Of a stretch of 25,972 nucleotides of DNA, positions 14,346 through 20,921 are shown one piece after another. Each line of letters starts with the position of its first letter. Positions within the stretch are counted from its first letter, which is position 1. Both the position numbers and the translations under genes were made by a program. The stretch is from contig JAFTNX010000001.1 in the NCBI GenBank assembly GCA_017451665.1, forward strand, positions 1 through 25,972, given 5' to 3'. The notes beneath the pieces were generated by a model that was given only the letters and a program-made list of their open reading frames with translations, searched no databases and was not told the DNA's origin. This DNA is from Oscillospiraceae bacterium (GTDB lineage Bacteria; Bacillota; Clostridia; Oscillospirales; Ruminococcaceae).

Positions 14346-14678
14346 TTAAAATTCCTTACCGCAACCATCGTTCTTACAAACTCTGATTGACTTTGTCTTA
14401 TTACCTTCTGTAACAAGCTTGTGTCCAGCCTTTGTTGGCTTGCCACAGCCAGGACATACTGCCATTACCTTTGAAGCGTACATAGCAGCTTCTGCCTTTA
14501 CGATTCCGCCAGCTTCGCCCTGTCTTCTTGGCTTAACGTGCTTTGTTACCATATTGAGTCCTTCAACGATTACCTTGTTTTCCTTTGGTGAAACCTGAAG
14601 AACCTTACCCTGCTTGCCCTTATCCTTACCTGAAAGGATAACTACGGTGTCGCCGGTTTTAACATGCAATTTATTCAT
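14346..14678 (-). CDS. rplX: 50S ribosomal protein L24, with C-terminal zinc ribbon
   Basis: A 110-residue L24, an early 23S assembly initiator. The KOW motif is at the N-terminus (VKTGDTVVILSGKDKGKQGKVLQV), then VEGLNMVTKHVKPRRQGEAGGI. The C-terminus adds CPGC and CKNDGC, a likely four-cysteine zinc ribbon, absent from E. coli L24 but seen in Firmicutes forms. The frame is open three codons upstream from a GTG, but that GTG overlaps the GGAGG, while the chosen ATG is 8 bases from it. Confidence 0.96.
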   Translation of the reverse strand: MNKLHVKTGDTVVILSGKDKGKQGKVLQVSPKENKVIVEGLNMVTKHVKPRRQGEAGGIVKAEAAMYASKVMAVCPGCGKPTKAGHKLVTEGNKTKSIRVCKNDGCGKEF

Positions 14679-14693
14679 CGTCGGCACCTCCGA

Positions 14694-15062
14694 TTAAAGT
14701 ACTTCCGGAGCAAGTGAGAGAATCTTTGTATATTCCTTATCACGAAGTTCTCTTGCTACCGGCCCAAAGATACGAGTTCCCTTTGGGTTTTTGTCATCTC
14801 TGATAATAACAGCTGCGTTTTCGTCGAAACGGATATATGTTCCGTCTTCACGACGAAGACCCTTAGCTGAACGAACGATTACTGCCTTTACAACATCGCC
14901 TTTCTTAACAACGCCACCTGGTGTTGCTTTCTTAACTGAAGCAACAACGACGTCGCCGATGTTTGCATACTTTCTTCTTGTACCGCCAAGTACTCTGATA
15001 CACATAAGTTCCTTTGCACCAGTATTGTCGGCAACCTTGAGGTATGTCTGCATCTGAATCAC
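14694..15062 (-). CDS. rplN: 50S ribosomal protein L14
   Basis: A 122-residue L14 located at the subunit interface (bridge B8 with 16S rRNA). The motif MIQMQTYLKVADNTGAKELMCIRVLGG and the segment AVIVRSAKGLRREDGTYIRFDENAAVII are diagnostic. The start is GTG: AAGGAGG lies 8 bases before it, whereas the ATG three codons later is too far, and L14 proteins begin MIQ. A 10-bp hairpin lies in the spacer just upstream. Confidence 0.97.
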   Translation of the reverse strand: MIQMQTYLKVADNTGAKELMCIRVLGGTRRKYANIGDVVVASVKKATPGGVVKKGDVVKAVIVRSAKGLRREDGTYIRFDENAAVIIRDDKNPKGTRIFGPVARELRDKEYTKILSLAPEVL

Positions 15063-15086
15063 AGCGAGTTCCTCCTTTCAAATTCT

Positions 15087-15113
15087 GTCAAAGGGCGTTT
15101 ATTGCCCTCTGAC
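15087..15113 (-). promoter_or_regulatory. 10-bp hairpin in the rpsQ-rplN spacer
   Basis: On the transcribed strand GTCAGAGGGC and GCCCTTTGAC pair completely (one G-U) around a 7-base loop, ending about 8 bases before the rplN ribosome binding site. There is no U-tract. It marks the classical S10/spc operon boundary and may be an r-protein target, a processing site or a 5' stability element. Confidence 0.55.
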
Positions 15114-15137
15114 GCATTATTGAAAAATTACTTATAA

Positions 15138-15395
15138 TTACTTTGCCTGTTCGAGAACCTTTACAAGACGCCATCTCTTGTCCTTTGACAATGGACGTGT
15201 TTCCATAACTTCAACTGTATCGCCGATATTGCATACATTGTTTTCGTCATGTGCCTTGAGTTTAACTGTTCTCTTGATGATTTTCTTGTAGAGTGGGTGC
15301 TGTACGTTGTCCTTGATTGCAACAACAATTGTCTTGTCCATCTTATTTGAAACAACTACGCCTACTCTTGTTTTTCTAAGATTTCTTTCACTCAC
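15138..15395 (-). CDS. rpsQ: 30S ribosomal protein S17
   Basis: An 85-residue OB-fold S17, a primary 16S 5'-domain binder. Shown by RKTRVGVVVSNKMDKTIVVAI (about 7-27), HPLYKKIIKRTVKLKAHDENN and GDTVEVMETRPLSKDKRWRLV. Follows rpmC by 18 bases, with an AGGGAGG site. Confidence 0.97.
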   Translation of the reverse strand: MSERNLRKTRVGVVVSNKMDKTIVVAIKDNVQHPLYKKIIKRTVKLKAHDENNVCNIGDTVEVMETRPLSKDKRWRLVKVLEQAK

Positions 15396-15413
15396 AGTTA
15401 AATCCTCCCTTCG

Positions 15414-15602
15414 TTACTGTTCCTGCTGGCGAAGGAATGTTTTGATGCGAGCAATATCCTTCTTAACAGCCTTCATTCTCAATGGATTATCGAGCTGATT
15501 TACAGCGTGCTGAAAACGAAGGTTGAAAAGTTCCTGCTTGAGTTCAGCAAGCTTTTCGTTAAGCTCTGCTGTTGTCATGTCCTTGATTTCATTCGTTTTC
15601 AT
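15414..15602 (-). CDS. rpmC: 50S ribosomal protein L29
   Basis: A 62-residue helical-hairpin L29 at the exit tunnel rim, which with L23 forms the docking site for trigger factor and SRP. MTTAELNEKLAELKQELFNLRFQ and VKKDIARIKTFLRQQE are typical. Its ATG overlaps the rplP stop (TAATG). Confidence 0.97.
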   Translation of the reverse strand: MKTNEIKDMTTAELNEKLAELKQELFNLRFQHAVNQLDNPLRMKAVKKDIARIKTFLRQQEQ

Positions 15603-16024
15603 TATTGCTCACCGCCCTCTTCTTTTTTAACAAACTTACACTTTACAGGAAGCTTGTGCATAGCAAGTCTCATAGCTTCTCTGGCTACTTCTTCGCTTAC
15701 TCCTGCGATTTCGAACATTACTCTGCCCGGCTTAACTACAGCTACCCAGTATTCTGGTGAACCCTTACCTGAACCCATTCGAGTTTCAGCTGGCTTTTCT
15801 GTAATTGGCTTATCCGGGAAAATCTTAATCCAAACCTGACCGCCTCTCTTGATGTATCTTGTCATAGCGATACGGGCAGCTTCAATCTGGTTTGAAGTAA
15901 TCCATGCAGGTGACATTGCCTGGAGGCCGTACTGACCGTATGTTACGGTGTTACCTCTCATAGCCTTACCTGTCATTCTACCTCTGTGTACTCTTCTGTA
16001 CTTAACTCTCTTAGGAAGCAGCAT
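15602..16024 (-). CDS. rplP: 50S ribosomal protein L16
   Basis: A 140-residue L16 near the A site and peptidyl transferase centre. MLLPKRVKYRRVHRGRMTG, GLQAMSPAWITSNQIEAARIAMTRY, GGQVWIKIFPDKPITEKP and RMGSGKGSPEYWVAVVKPG are all present. It overlaps rpsC upstream and rpmC downstream by TAATG, so the three are translationally coupled. Confidence 0.97.
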   Translation of the reverse strand: MLLPKRVKYRRVHRGRMTGKAMRGNTVTYGQYGLQAMSPAWITSNQIEAARIAMTRYIKRGGQVWIKIFPDKPITEKPAETRMGSGKGSPEYWVAVVKPGRVMFEIAGVSEEVAREAMRLAMHKLPVKCKFVKKEEGGEQ

Positions 16025-16764
16025 TACTTGTTACCTCCTTCTCTGTTTTCTCTTGGACGTCTGTTAGCTGGCTTTCTGTCGCCGTTGTTTCTGCGCTTTC
16101 TTTCTGGTCTGTCTGACTGAGTTCTGTTAGCTTCGCCCTTAAGAACTTCGCCTCTGTAAATCCAAACCTTAACGCCGATACGTCCATAAGTTGTATGAGC
16201 TTCTGCTGTACCATAGTCAATATCTGCTCTGATTGTCTGAAGCGGAATTGTACCTTCGTGGTATGTTTCAGCTCTTGCGATTTCAGCACCGCCAAGACGG
16301 CCTGAAACTCTTGTCTTGATACCCTTTGCACCGAGCTTCATAGCTCTTCCGATTGACTGCTTAGTTGCTCTTCTGAATGAAATTCTGTTCTCGAGGTCGA
16401 GAGCGATTTTCTCTGCAACGAGCTGTGCATCGAGGTCTGGTGACTTAACCTCAATAATGTTTACTGCTACTGGCTTGCCAATCATCTTTTCAACGTCAGC
16501 TCTGAGCTTTTCGATTTCAGCTCCGCCTCTGCCGATTACAAGACCTGGCTTAGCACAATGAATGTGAATCTTTACCTTATCTGCAAATCTTTCAATCTCA
16601 ATGCGTGGAACACCTGCTGAATACAAAGCCTTCTTGATGTAGTTACGAACATTGTAGTCCTCAACAAGTGTATCGCCGAAAGTGCTTTTATTTGCAAACC
16701 AGCGGGAATCCCAATTCTTAATTACTCCGACACGAAGTCCATGTGGGTTTACTTTCTGGCCCAT
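16024..16764 (-). CDS. rpsC: 30S ribosomal protein S3
   Basis: A 246-residue S3 of the mRNA entry site. The KH domain has IGRGGAEIEKLR (GXXG loop, about 77-88), and the C-terminal domain has RISFRRATKQSIGRAMKLGAKGIK, SGRLGGAEIAR and TTYGRIGVKVWIYRGEV. A basic, Arg/Asn-rich tail of about 35 residues (after position 210) extends beyond the folded part and is likely disordered. Order and start (GGAGGT site) are normal. Confidence 0.97.
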   Translation of the reverse strand: MGQKVNPHGLRVGVIKNWDSRWFANKSTFGDTLVEDYNVRNYIKKALYSAGVPRIEIERFADKVKIHIHCAKPGLVIGRGGAEIEKLRADVEKMIGKPVAVNIIEVKSPDLDAQLVAEKIALDLENRISFRRATKQSIGRAMKLGAKGIKTRVSGRLGGAEIARAETYHEGTIPLQTIRADIDYGTAEAHTTYGRIGVKVWIYRGEVLKGEANRTQSDRPERKRRNNGDRKPANRRPRENREGGNK

Positions 16765-16784
16765 AGTTTACCTCCTCTTTCAGC

Positions 16785-17120
16785 TTATTCCTTTTCTTTG
16801 AGAACAATTGTTACGTGTGATGTTCTCTTAAGAATTCTGTATGCTCTGCCCTGTGCTCTTGGCATAATTCTCTTCATAATAGGACCTGGACAAACGAAAC
16901 ATTCTGCAACATAGAGGTTATTCTTATCCATGTTGTGATTGTTTTCTGCGTTTGCAGCAGCCGATTTAAGAAGCTTTTCAAGATATTCACAAGCAGCCTT
17001 TGGTGTGTGCTTTACTGTTGCCATTGCAACATCGTAATCCTTTCCTCTGATAAGGTCCAGAACAATCTGAACTTTACGAGGAGCAATACGAGCGTTTCTA
17101 AGAATTGCTCTTGCTTCCAT
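16785..17120 (-). CDS. rplV: 50S ribosomal protein L22
   Basis: A 111-residue L22 whose extended hairpin lines the nascent-peptide exit tunnel. IAPRKVQIVLDLIRGKDYDVAMATV, KLLKSAAANAENN and the tip sequence GPIMKRIMPRAQGRAYRILKRTSHVTIVL are family-typical. Position between rpsS and rpsC is standard. Confidence 0.97.
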   Translation of the reverse strand: MEARAILRNARIAPRKVQIVLDLIRGKDYDVAMATVKHTPKAACEYLEKLLKSAAANAENNHNMDKNNLYVAECFVCPGPIMKRIMPRAQGRAYRILKRTSHVTIVLKEKE

Positions 17121-17140
17121 TTGAATTTCCTCCTTCCGGC

Positions 17141-17425
17141 CTATCTCTTACCATTGTTTGAGGTCTTTGAACCTGCGTGGCCCTTATATGTTCTTGTCGG
17201 TGCGAATTCGCCCAATTTATGTCCTACCATATCCTCAGTTACATAAACCGGAACGTGCTTACGTCCGTCGTGAACAGCGAATGTATGACCAACGAAATCA
17301 GGGAATATTGTAGAAGCTCTGCTCCATGTCTTGAGAACCTTCTTTTCGCCTGCTTCGTTCATAGCTTTTACTCTCTTCAAGAGAACCTCCTGTACGTAAG
17401 GTCCCTTTTTAATAGATCTACCCAT
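17141..17425 (-). CDS. rpsS: 30S ribosomal protein S19
   Basis: A 94-residue S19 in the 30S head. MGRSIKKGPYVQEVLLKRV, KTWSRASTIFPDFVGHTFAVHDGRKHVPVYV and GHKLGEFAPTRTYKGH cover the whole family consensus. Between rplB and rplV, with an AAGGAGG site. Confidence 0.98.
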   Translation of the reverse strand: MGRSIKKGPYVQEVLLKRVKAMNEAGEKKVLKTWSRASTIFPDFVGHTFAVHDGRKHVPVYVTEDMVGHKLGEFAPTRTYKGHAGSKTSNNGKR

Positions 17426-17446
17426 CTTACATCTGCCTCCTTTCGA

Positions 17447-18280
17447 TTACTTACCGTTTCTACGCTTAACGATAAACTTATCTGAACGGTGATGCTTAGC
17501 ACGAGTCTTGTAGCCAAGTGTTGGCTTACCCCATGGTGTAACAGGTGATGGACGTCCAACTGGTGACTTACCTTCACCACCACCGTGTGGGTGGTCGCAT
17601 GGGTTCATTACAGAACCTCTTACTGTTGGTCTCCAGCCCATATGACGCTTTCTACCAGCCTTACCGATGTTTACGTTTTCGTGGTCAAGATTACCAACCT
17701 GGCCGATTGTTGCCATACAGTTGATTGCAATCTTTCTCATTTCACCTGATGGAAGTCTTACAAGTGCGTAAGCTTCTTCCTTACCCATAAGCTGTGCCAT
17801 GTTACCTGCTGAACGTACAAGCTGTGCGCCCTTTCCAGGATAAAGCTCAATGTTGTGGATAAAAGTACCTGTTGGGATGTTTGCAAGTGCAAGTGCGTTA
17901 CCTGGCTTGATGTCAGCGTCAGCGCCTGCTCTAACTGTATCTCCAACTGCAAGTCCGTTTGGTGCGAGAATGTATCTCTTTTCGCCGTCTTCGTACTGAA
18001 CAAGAGCGATGAAAGCTGAACGGTTTGGGTCGTACTCAATTGTGAGAACTGTTGCGTTCATGTTAAGCTTATTTCTCTTGAAGTCGATAACACGGTATTT
18101 TCTTCTTGCTCCGCCGCCTCTGTGACGTACTGTGATTCTTCCGTAGCTGTTTCTGCCTGAATTCTTCTTAAGTGGTTCAAGCAAGCTCTTTTCCGGAGCA
18201 ACCTTTGACAAGCTTGAGTAGTCTGTAACTGTCATGCCACGTCTACCAGCTGTCGTTGGCTTATATGCCTTAATTGCCAT
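17447..18280 (-). CDS. rplB: 50S ribosomal protein L2
   Basis: A 277-residue L2, required for subunit association and close to the peptidyl transferase centre. It shows RNSYGRITVRHRGGGARRKYRVIDFKR (about 43-69), RSAGNMAQLMGKEEAYALVRLPSGE and the C-terminal VRGSVMNPCDHPHGGGEGKSPVGRPSPVTPWGKPTLG, which includes the universally conserved His of the HPHGGG segment. Full length. The 97-base spacer from rplW contains a small dyad. Confidence 0.98.
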   Translation of the reverse strand: MAIKAYKPTTAGRRGMTVTDYSSLSKVAPEKSLLEPLKKNSGRNSYGRITVRHRGGGARRKYRVIDFKRNKLNMNATVLTIEYDPNRSAFIALVQYEDGEKRYILAPNGLAVGDTVRAGADADIKPGNALALANIPTGTFIHNIELYPGKGAQLVRSAGNMAQLMGKEEAYALVRLPSGEMRKIAINCMATIGQVGNLDHENVNIGKAGRKRHMGWRPTVRGSVMNPCDHPHGGGEGKSPVGRPSPVTPWGKPTLGYKTRAKHHRSDKFIVKRRNGK

Positions 18281-18339
18281 TATTATTTCACTCCTTCTGA
18301 GGTTTTGCGAAAAACTCTTAATTAGTTTTCCATACTTAC

Positions 18340-18356
18340 ACGCTTTTTAAAAGCGT
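18340..18356 (-). promoter_or_regulatory. Small dyad in the rplW-rplB spacer
   Basis: ACGCTTTT and AAAAGCGT are reverse complements separated by one base, giving a 6-7 bp hairpin. Downstream on the transcribed strand, AGTTTT can pair with either of two neighbouring AAAAC tracts. It is too short and AU-rich to assign a role. Confidence 0.3.
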
Positions 18357-18377
18357 CTTCCGATTTAACGGGTAATC

Positions 18378-18674
18378 TTACATAAGACCGTCAAAGAATT
18401 CGATTGTCTTTTCGCCTTCTGCAAGTGTTACGATTGCCTTCTTCCAGTCTGGTCTGTAACCAACTGAACGTCCCATTCTCTTCTGCTTGCCCTTAACACT
18501 GATTGTGTTAACCTTAGCAACCTTTACGCCGAAGAGTTCTTCAACTGCCTTAGCAATTTCTACCTTGTTAGCAGTCTTAGCAACCTTAAAAGTATACTTG
18601 TTCATTGAGAGAGCATCCATTGATGCTTCTGTGATGATTGGCTTGAGGATAATGTCCTGTGCTGTCTTAATCAT
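18378..18674 (-). CDS. rplW: 50S ribosomal protein L23
   Basis: A 98-residue L23 at the tunnel exit, docking site of trigger factor and SRP. DIILKPIITEASMDALSMNKYTFKV, VEIAKAVEELFGVKVAKVNTI and KRMGRSVGYRPDWKKAIVTL are diagnostic. Its ATG overlaps the rplD stop (TAATG). Confidence 0.97.
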   Translation of the reverse strand: MIKTAQDIILKPIITEASMDALSMNKYTFKVAKTANKVEIAKAVEELFGVKVAKVNTISVKGKQKRMGRSVGYRPDWKKAIVTLAEGEKTIEFFDGLM

Positions 18675-19297
18675 TACGCATATACCTCCTCAATCTTTGC
18701 TACTGCATCCTGTGCAACTACGAACTTATCATAGTTAAGGATGTCGTATACGTTAAGTGTGTTTACAAGAGTTGCCTTAACGCCTGGGATATTTCCTGCG
18801 CTCTTGATAACCTTCTTGTCAACTTCAGGAATAACGATGAGTGCCTTACCCTCAACATTGAGAGCCTTGAGCATATCAGCGATAGCCTTTGTCTTGAATT
18901 CTTCAAGTGCAATCTTGTCTACTACTACGATTTCATTTTCCATAGCCTTTGAAGAAAGTGCAGACTTCATAGCAAGTCTCTTTTCCTTCTTGTTAAGAGA
19001 ATAGCTGTAATCTCTTGGCTTTGGTCCGAGAGCAACACCACCATGTACCCACTGTGGAGCTCTGATAGAACCCTGTCTTGCATGACCTGTTCCCTTCTGT
19101 CTCCATGGCTTTCTTCCACCACCGCTTACTTCTGTTCTTGTAAGTGTTGACTGTGTGCCCTGTCTCTGATTTGCAAGGTAATTAACTACCATTGCGTGCA
19201 TAATTGCTTTATTTGGTTCGATACCGAAAATAGCATCGTTAAGCTCAGTGTCAGCAACCTGCTTGCCTGTCATATCAAAAACTGAAACCTTTGGCAT
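18674..19297 (-). CDS. rplD: 50S ribosomal protein L4
   Basis: A 207-residue L4 with a long loop reaching into the exit tunnel (GGGRKPWRQKGTGHARQGSIRAPQWVHGGV). In E. coli L4 also represses the S10 operon by attenuating and blocking the leader RNA. The frame continues six codons upstream from a GTG, but the ribosome binding site GGAGG is inside that stretch, so the start is the ATG at 19297 giving MPKVSVFD. It is a candidate ligand for the structured rpsJ leader, by analogy only. Confidence 0.97.
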   Translation of the reverse strand: MPKVSVFDMTGKQVADTELNDAIFGIEPNKAIMHAMVVNYLANQRQGTQSTLTRTEVSGGGRKPWRQKGTGHARQGSIRAPQWVHGGVALGPKPRDYSYSLNKKEKRLAMKSALSSKAMENEIVVVDKIALEEFKTKAIADMLKALNVEGKALIVIPEVDKKVIKSAGNIPGVKATLVNTLNVYDILNYDKFVVAQDAVAKIEEVYA

Positions 19298-19314
19298 ATT
19301 ACTTCCTCCTTCCA

Positions 19315-19950
19315 CTAAGCCTTCTTAACGCAATCACAGATTGTAACTGTTCCGCCCTTAGGACCTGGAATAGCACCCTTAATTGCGATAAGGTTATTTT
19401 CTGCGTCTACCTTTACAACTTCGAGGTTCTGAATTGTAACTCTTTCAGCACCGAGATGACCAGGCATGCCCTTACCCTTGAAAATTCTTGATGGTGAAGA
19501 ACAAGCACCCATTGAACCTGCGTGTCTGTGTACAGGACCTGAACCGTGTGTTTCCTTGATTCTTGAGTTGTTGTGACGCTTGATTGTACCTGCATAGCCC
19601 TTACCCTTGCTTGTTCCGCAAACATCAACGATGTCGCCTTCAGCAAATGTATCAGCCTTTACAATGTCGCCTACGTTGAGAGCTGAGATGTCATCAAGTC
19701 TGAATTCCTTGAGTGTTCTCTTCATTGCAACGTCTGCCTTCTTAAAATGACCAGCGAGAGGCTTATTAACTCTCTTTGCTCTGATGTCGCCGTATCCGAG
19801 CTGAACTGCTTCATAACCGTCGTTTTCAACAGTCTTCTTCTGAACGACTACACAAGGTCCTGCCTCTACTACTGTTACAGGAATTACCTTTCCTGTTTCA
19901 TCGAAAATCTGTGTCATACCGATTTTCTTTCCGATGATTCCCTTCTGCAT
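19315..19950 (-). CDS. rplC: 50S ribosomal protein L3
   Basis: A 211-residue L3, an early 23S assembly protein near the peptidyl transferase centre. MQKGIIGKKIGMTQIFDETGKVIPVTVVEAGPC, GTSKGKGYAGTIKRHN, and GSMGACSSPSRIFKGKGMPGHLGAERVTIQNL are family hallmarks. It is separated from rpsJ by an unusually structured 121-base spacer. The ATG has TAGGAGGA upstream. Confidence 0.98.
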   Translation of the reverse strand: MQKGIIGKKIGMTQIFDETGKVIPVTVVEAGPCVVVQKKTVENDGYEAVQLGYGDIRAKRVNKPLAGHFKKADVAMKRTLKEFRLDDISALNVGDIVKADTFAEGDIVDVCGTSKGKGYAGTIKRHNNSRIKETHGSGPVHRHAGSMGACSSPSRIFKGKGMPGHLGAERVTIQNLEVVKVDAENNLIAIKGAIPGPKGGTVTICDCVKKA

Positions 19951-19969
19951 AATCTTTTCCTCCTAAAAT

Positions 19970-20062
19970 CGTCTTTCATAAGACGTGGTTATTGGTCAAG
20001 CCCCTTATTGAGCCTGACATGACCTGCGTGAGCATCATTTTGAAATCGCTCGTTACGATTTC
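19970..20062 (-). promoter_or_regulatory. Three stem-loops in the rpsJ-rplC spacer
   Basis: In transcript order: GAAATCG/CGATTTC (20042-20062, 7 bp, 7-base loop); GTCAGGCTC/GGGCTTGAC (19995-20018, 9 pairs with two G-U, 6-base loop); and CGTCTT/AAGACG (19970-19985, 6 bp, 4-base loop), the last ending just before the rplC ribosome binding site. None has a U-tract. Their density in a spacer of 121 bases suggests a folded mRNA element controlling rplC or stabilising the transcript. Confidence 0.5.
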
Positions 20063-20071
20063 CTTTGGAAA

Positions 20072-20386
20072 TTACTTGATTTCCATTACGATGTCAACAC
20101 CAGCAGGAAGTTCAAGGTTTTCGAGTGCTGAAGTTGTTTCAGCTGTTGGTCTGAGAACGTCGATAAGTCTCTTGTGTGTTCTGAGTTCGAACTGTTCTCT
20201 GCTGTCCTTGTACTTGTGTACAGCTCTCAGGATTGTGATAACTTCCTTATTTGTTGGAAGTGGGATTGGTCCGCTTACCTTTGCTCCTGAACGCTTTGCA
20301 GCTTCAACAATCTTTGCTGCAGCAGCATCTACTACTGCGTGCTCATAGCCCTTGATTTTGATTCTGATTTTTTCATTGACTGCCAC
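20072..20386 (-). CDS. rpsJ: 30S ribosomal protein S10
   Basis: A 104-residue S10 (also transcription factor NusE), which joins the 30S head and the NusB antitermination complex. Recognised from EKIRIKIKGYEHAVVDAAAAKIVE, GAKVSGPIPLPTNKE, RAVHKYKDSREQFELRTHKRLID and LPAGVDIVMEI. The start is GTG at 20386, with AAGGAGG 9 bases upstream. The frame is open 44 codons further upstream, but that part overlaps the leader terminator and does not resemble S10. First gene of the superoperon. Confidence 0.96.
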   Translation of the reverse strand: MAVNEKIRIKIKGYEHAVVDAAAAKIVEAAKRSGAKVSGPIPLPTNKEVITILRAVHKYKDSREQFELRTHKRLIDVLRPTAETTSALENLELPAGVDIVMEIK

Positions 20387-20499
20387 TTTAATTCGCCTCC
20401 TTAGTGCATACTTTGTGTTGGAGGGCTTTGTATTCCGAAATCTCTTTCTAAACGGCTTAACACCTTTACAACGTTTCCGTGTGTTTCGTGTCCTTTCAT

Positions 20500-20532
20500 A
20501 AAAAAATCCGAAAAACATTTATGTCCTTCGGA
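20500..20532 (-). terminator. Intrinsic terminator inside the S10 leader, candidate attenuator
   Basis: On the transcribed strand TCCGAAGGACAT and ATGTTTTTCGGA pair along all 12 positions (two G-U) around a minimal loop and are followed directly by seven T. It lies about 265 nt after the inferred transcription start and about 115 nt before the rpsJ GTG. Because no good promoter is visible between it and rpsJ, it must be read through or regulated for the superoperon to be expressed. Confidence 0.75.
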
Positions 20533-20604
20533 AACCGTCAATACGAGATAGTATCAGCAAACGCATAAAGTCCCTATAAAGAAACTCATCGCAAGAAGCA
20601 TTCG

Positions 20605-20776
20605 CACAACACTTGTGTCGGTATTACAGTCGCCCGGTTTAAAATCGGACATACTCCACGGAAATTACCTGACCTACCGTCAGCAACCTTCCGTTTCATC
20701 GCATATCTTTGTGTTTGTCGTGTCAAGTAACTAAACCCGACAAACGTTGACTTTTTGCGTAAAATCGCATAAAGTC
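20605..20776 (-). promoter_or_regulatory. Stem-loop series in the S10 leader
   Basis: In transcript order: GACTTT-A-TGCG/CGCA-A-AAAGTC (20749-20776); GTTTGTCG/CGACAAAC with a 17-base loop (20713-20745); ACGGAA/TTCCGT enclosing CTGAC/GTCAG (20658-20694); and CACAA/TTGTG (20605-20617). A TATGTCC segment (complement at 20647-20653) just after the third stem is complementary to GGACATA in the left arm of the terminator, so it could act as an antiterminator partner. No known riboswitch or T-box signature is seen. Confidence 0.55.
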
Positions 20777-20796
20777 AGTGCAGTCACGCAAGATAT

Positions 20797-20825
20797 ATTA
20801 TAACACGCCGAGCCCTCCAAAGCAA
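20797..20825 (-). promoter_or_regulatory. Sigma-A promoter of the S10-spc-alpha superoperon
   Basis: TTGCTT (-35, 20820-20825), a 17-base spacer and a perfect TATAAT (-10, 20797-20802) on the minus strand, about 410 bases upstream of rpsJ. A second TATAAT lies at 20851-20856 without a clear -35. The -35 region sits between two GGGCTC direct repeats. Confidence 0.65.
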
Positions 20826-20886
20826 GAGCCCGACGTGTTTTTTCTCAAAAATTATATGTAGAATTTTTAAGGTATTTTAACTCCAA

Positions 20887-20907
20887 ATTTATGCACTTTG
20901 CACAAAT
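20887..20907 (-). promoter_or_regulatory. AU-rich hairpin after the lipoprotein gene
   Basis: ATTTGTGCA-AAG-TGCATAAAT on the transcribed strand gives 9 pairs with one G-U, 14 bases past the lipoprotein stop. The following tract is not T-rich, so it is at best a weak terminator or a 3'-end stabiliser. Confidence 0.35.
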
Positions 20908-20921
20908 ATATTAAAATCGCC

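Larger units (their letters stand above)
20387..20796 (-). other. About 400-nt untranslated leader of the S10 operon
   Basis: Between the promoter and rpsJ there is no gene with support. The segment holds four dyads and then an intrinsic terminator, followed by about 110 bases to the rpsJ start. A 32-codon open frame (20401-20499) ends at the rpsJ ribosome binding site but has none of its own, so I do not call it. Confidence 0.65.

Noticed and set aside
20401..20499. A 32-codon open frame ending right at the rpsJ ribosome binding site, possible leader peptide
   Set aside because: No ribosome binding site of its own (preceded only by the terminator T-run) and no codon clustering that would suggest a sensing peptide.
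20387..20518. In-frame N-terminal extension of rpsJ by 44 basic codons starting at an ATG with a nearby AAGGA
   Set aside because: The extension overlaps the leader terminator, does not resemble S10, and the canonical AAGGAGG sits 9 bases before the GTG that gives a normal-length S10.
20539..20545. TTGACG just before the leader terminator as a promoter that would bypass attenuation
   Set aside because: At 15-18 bases downstream only AATGTT-like sequence is found, a poor -10.
20721..20726. A perfect TTGACA within the S10 leader as a second promoter
   Set aside because: No acceptable -10 lies 16-18 bases downstream (best about 3 of 6 matches), and it would still be upstream of the leader terminator.
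20797..20850. ACACG/CGTGT dyad followed by T6 on the plus strand as a terminator
   Set aside because: The stem is only about 6 bp with a large unpaired interior, and no plus-strand gene precedes it.
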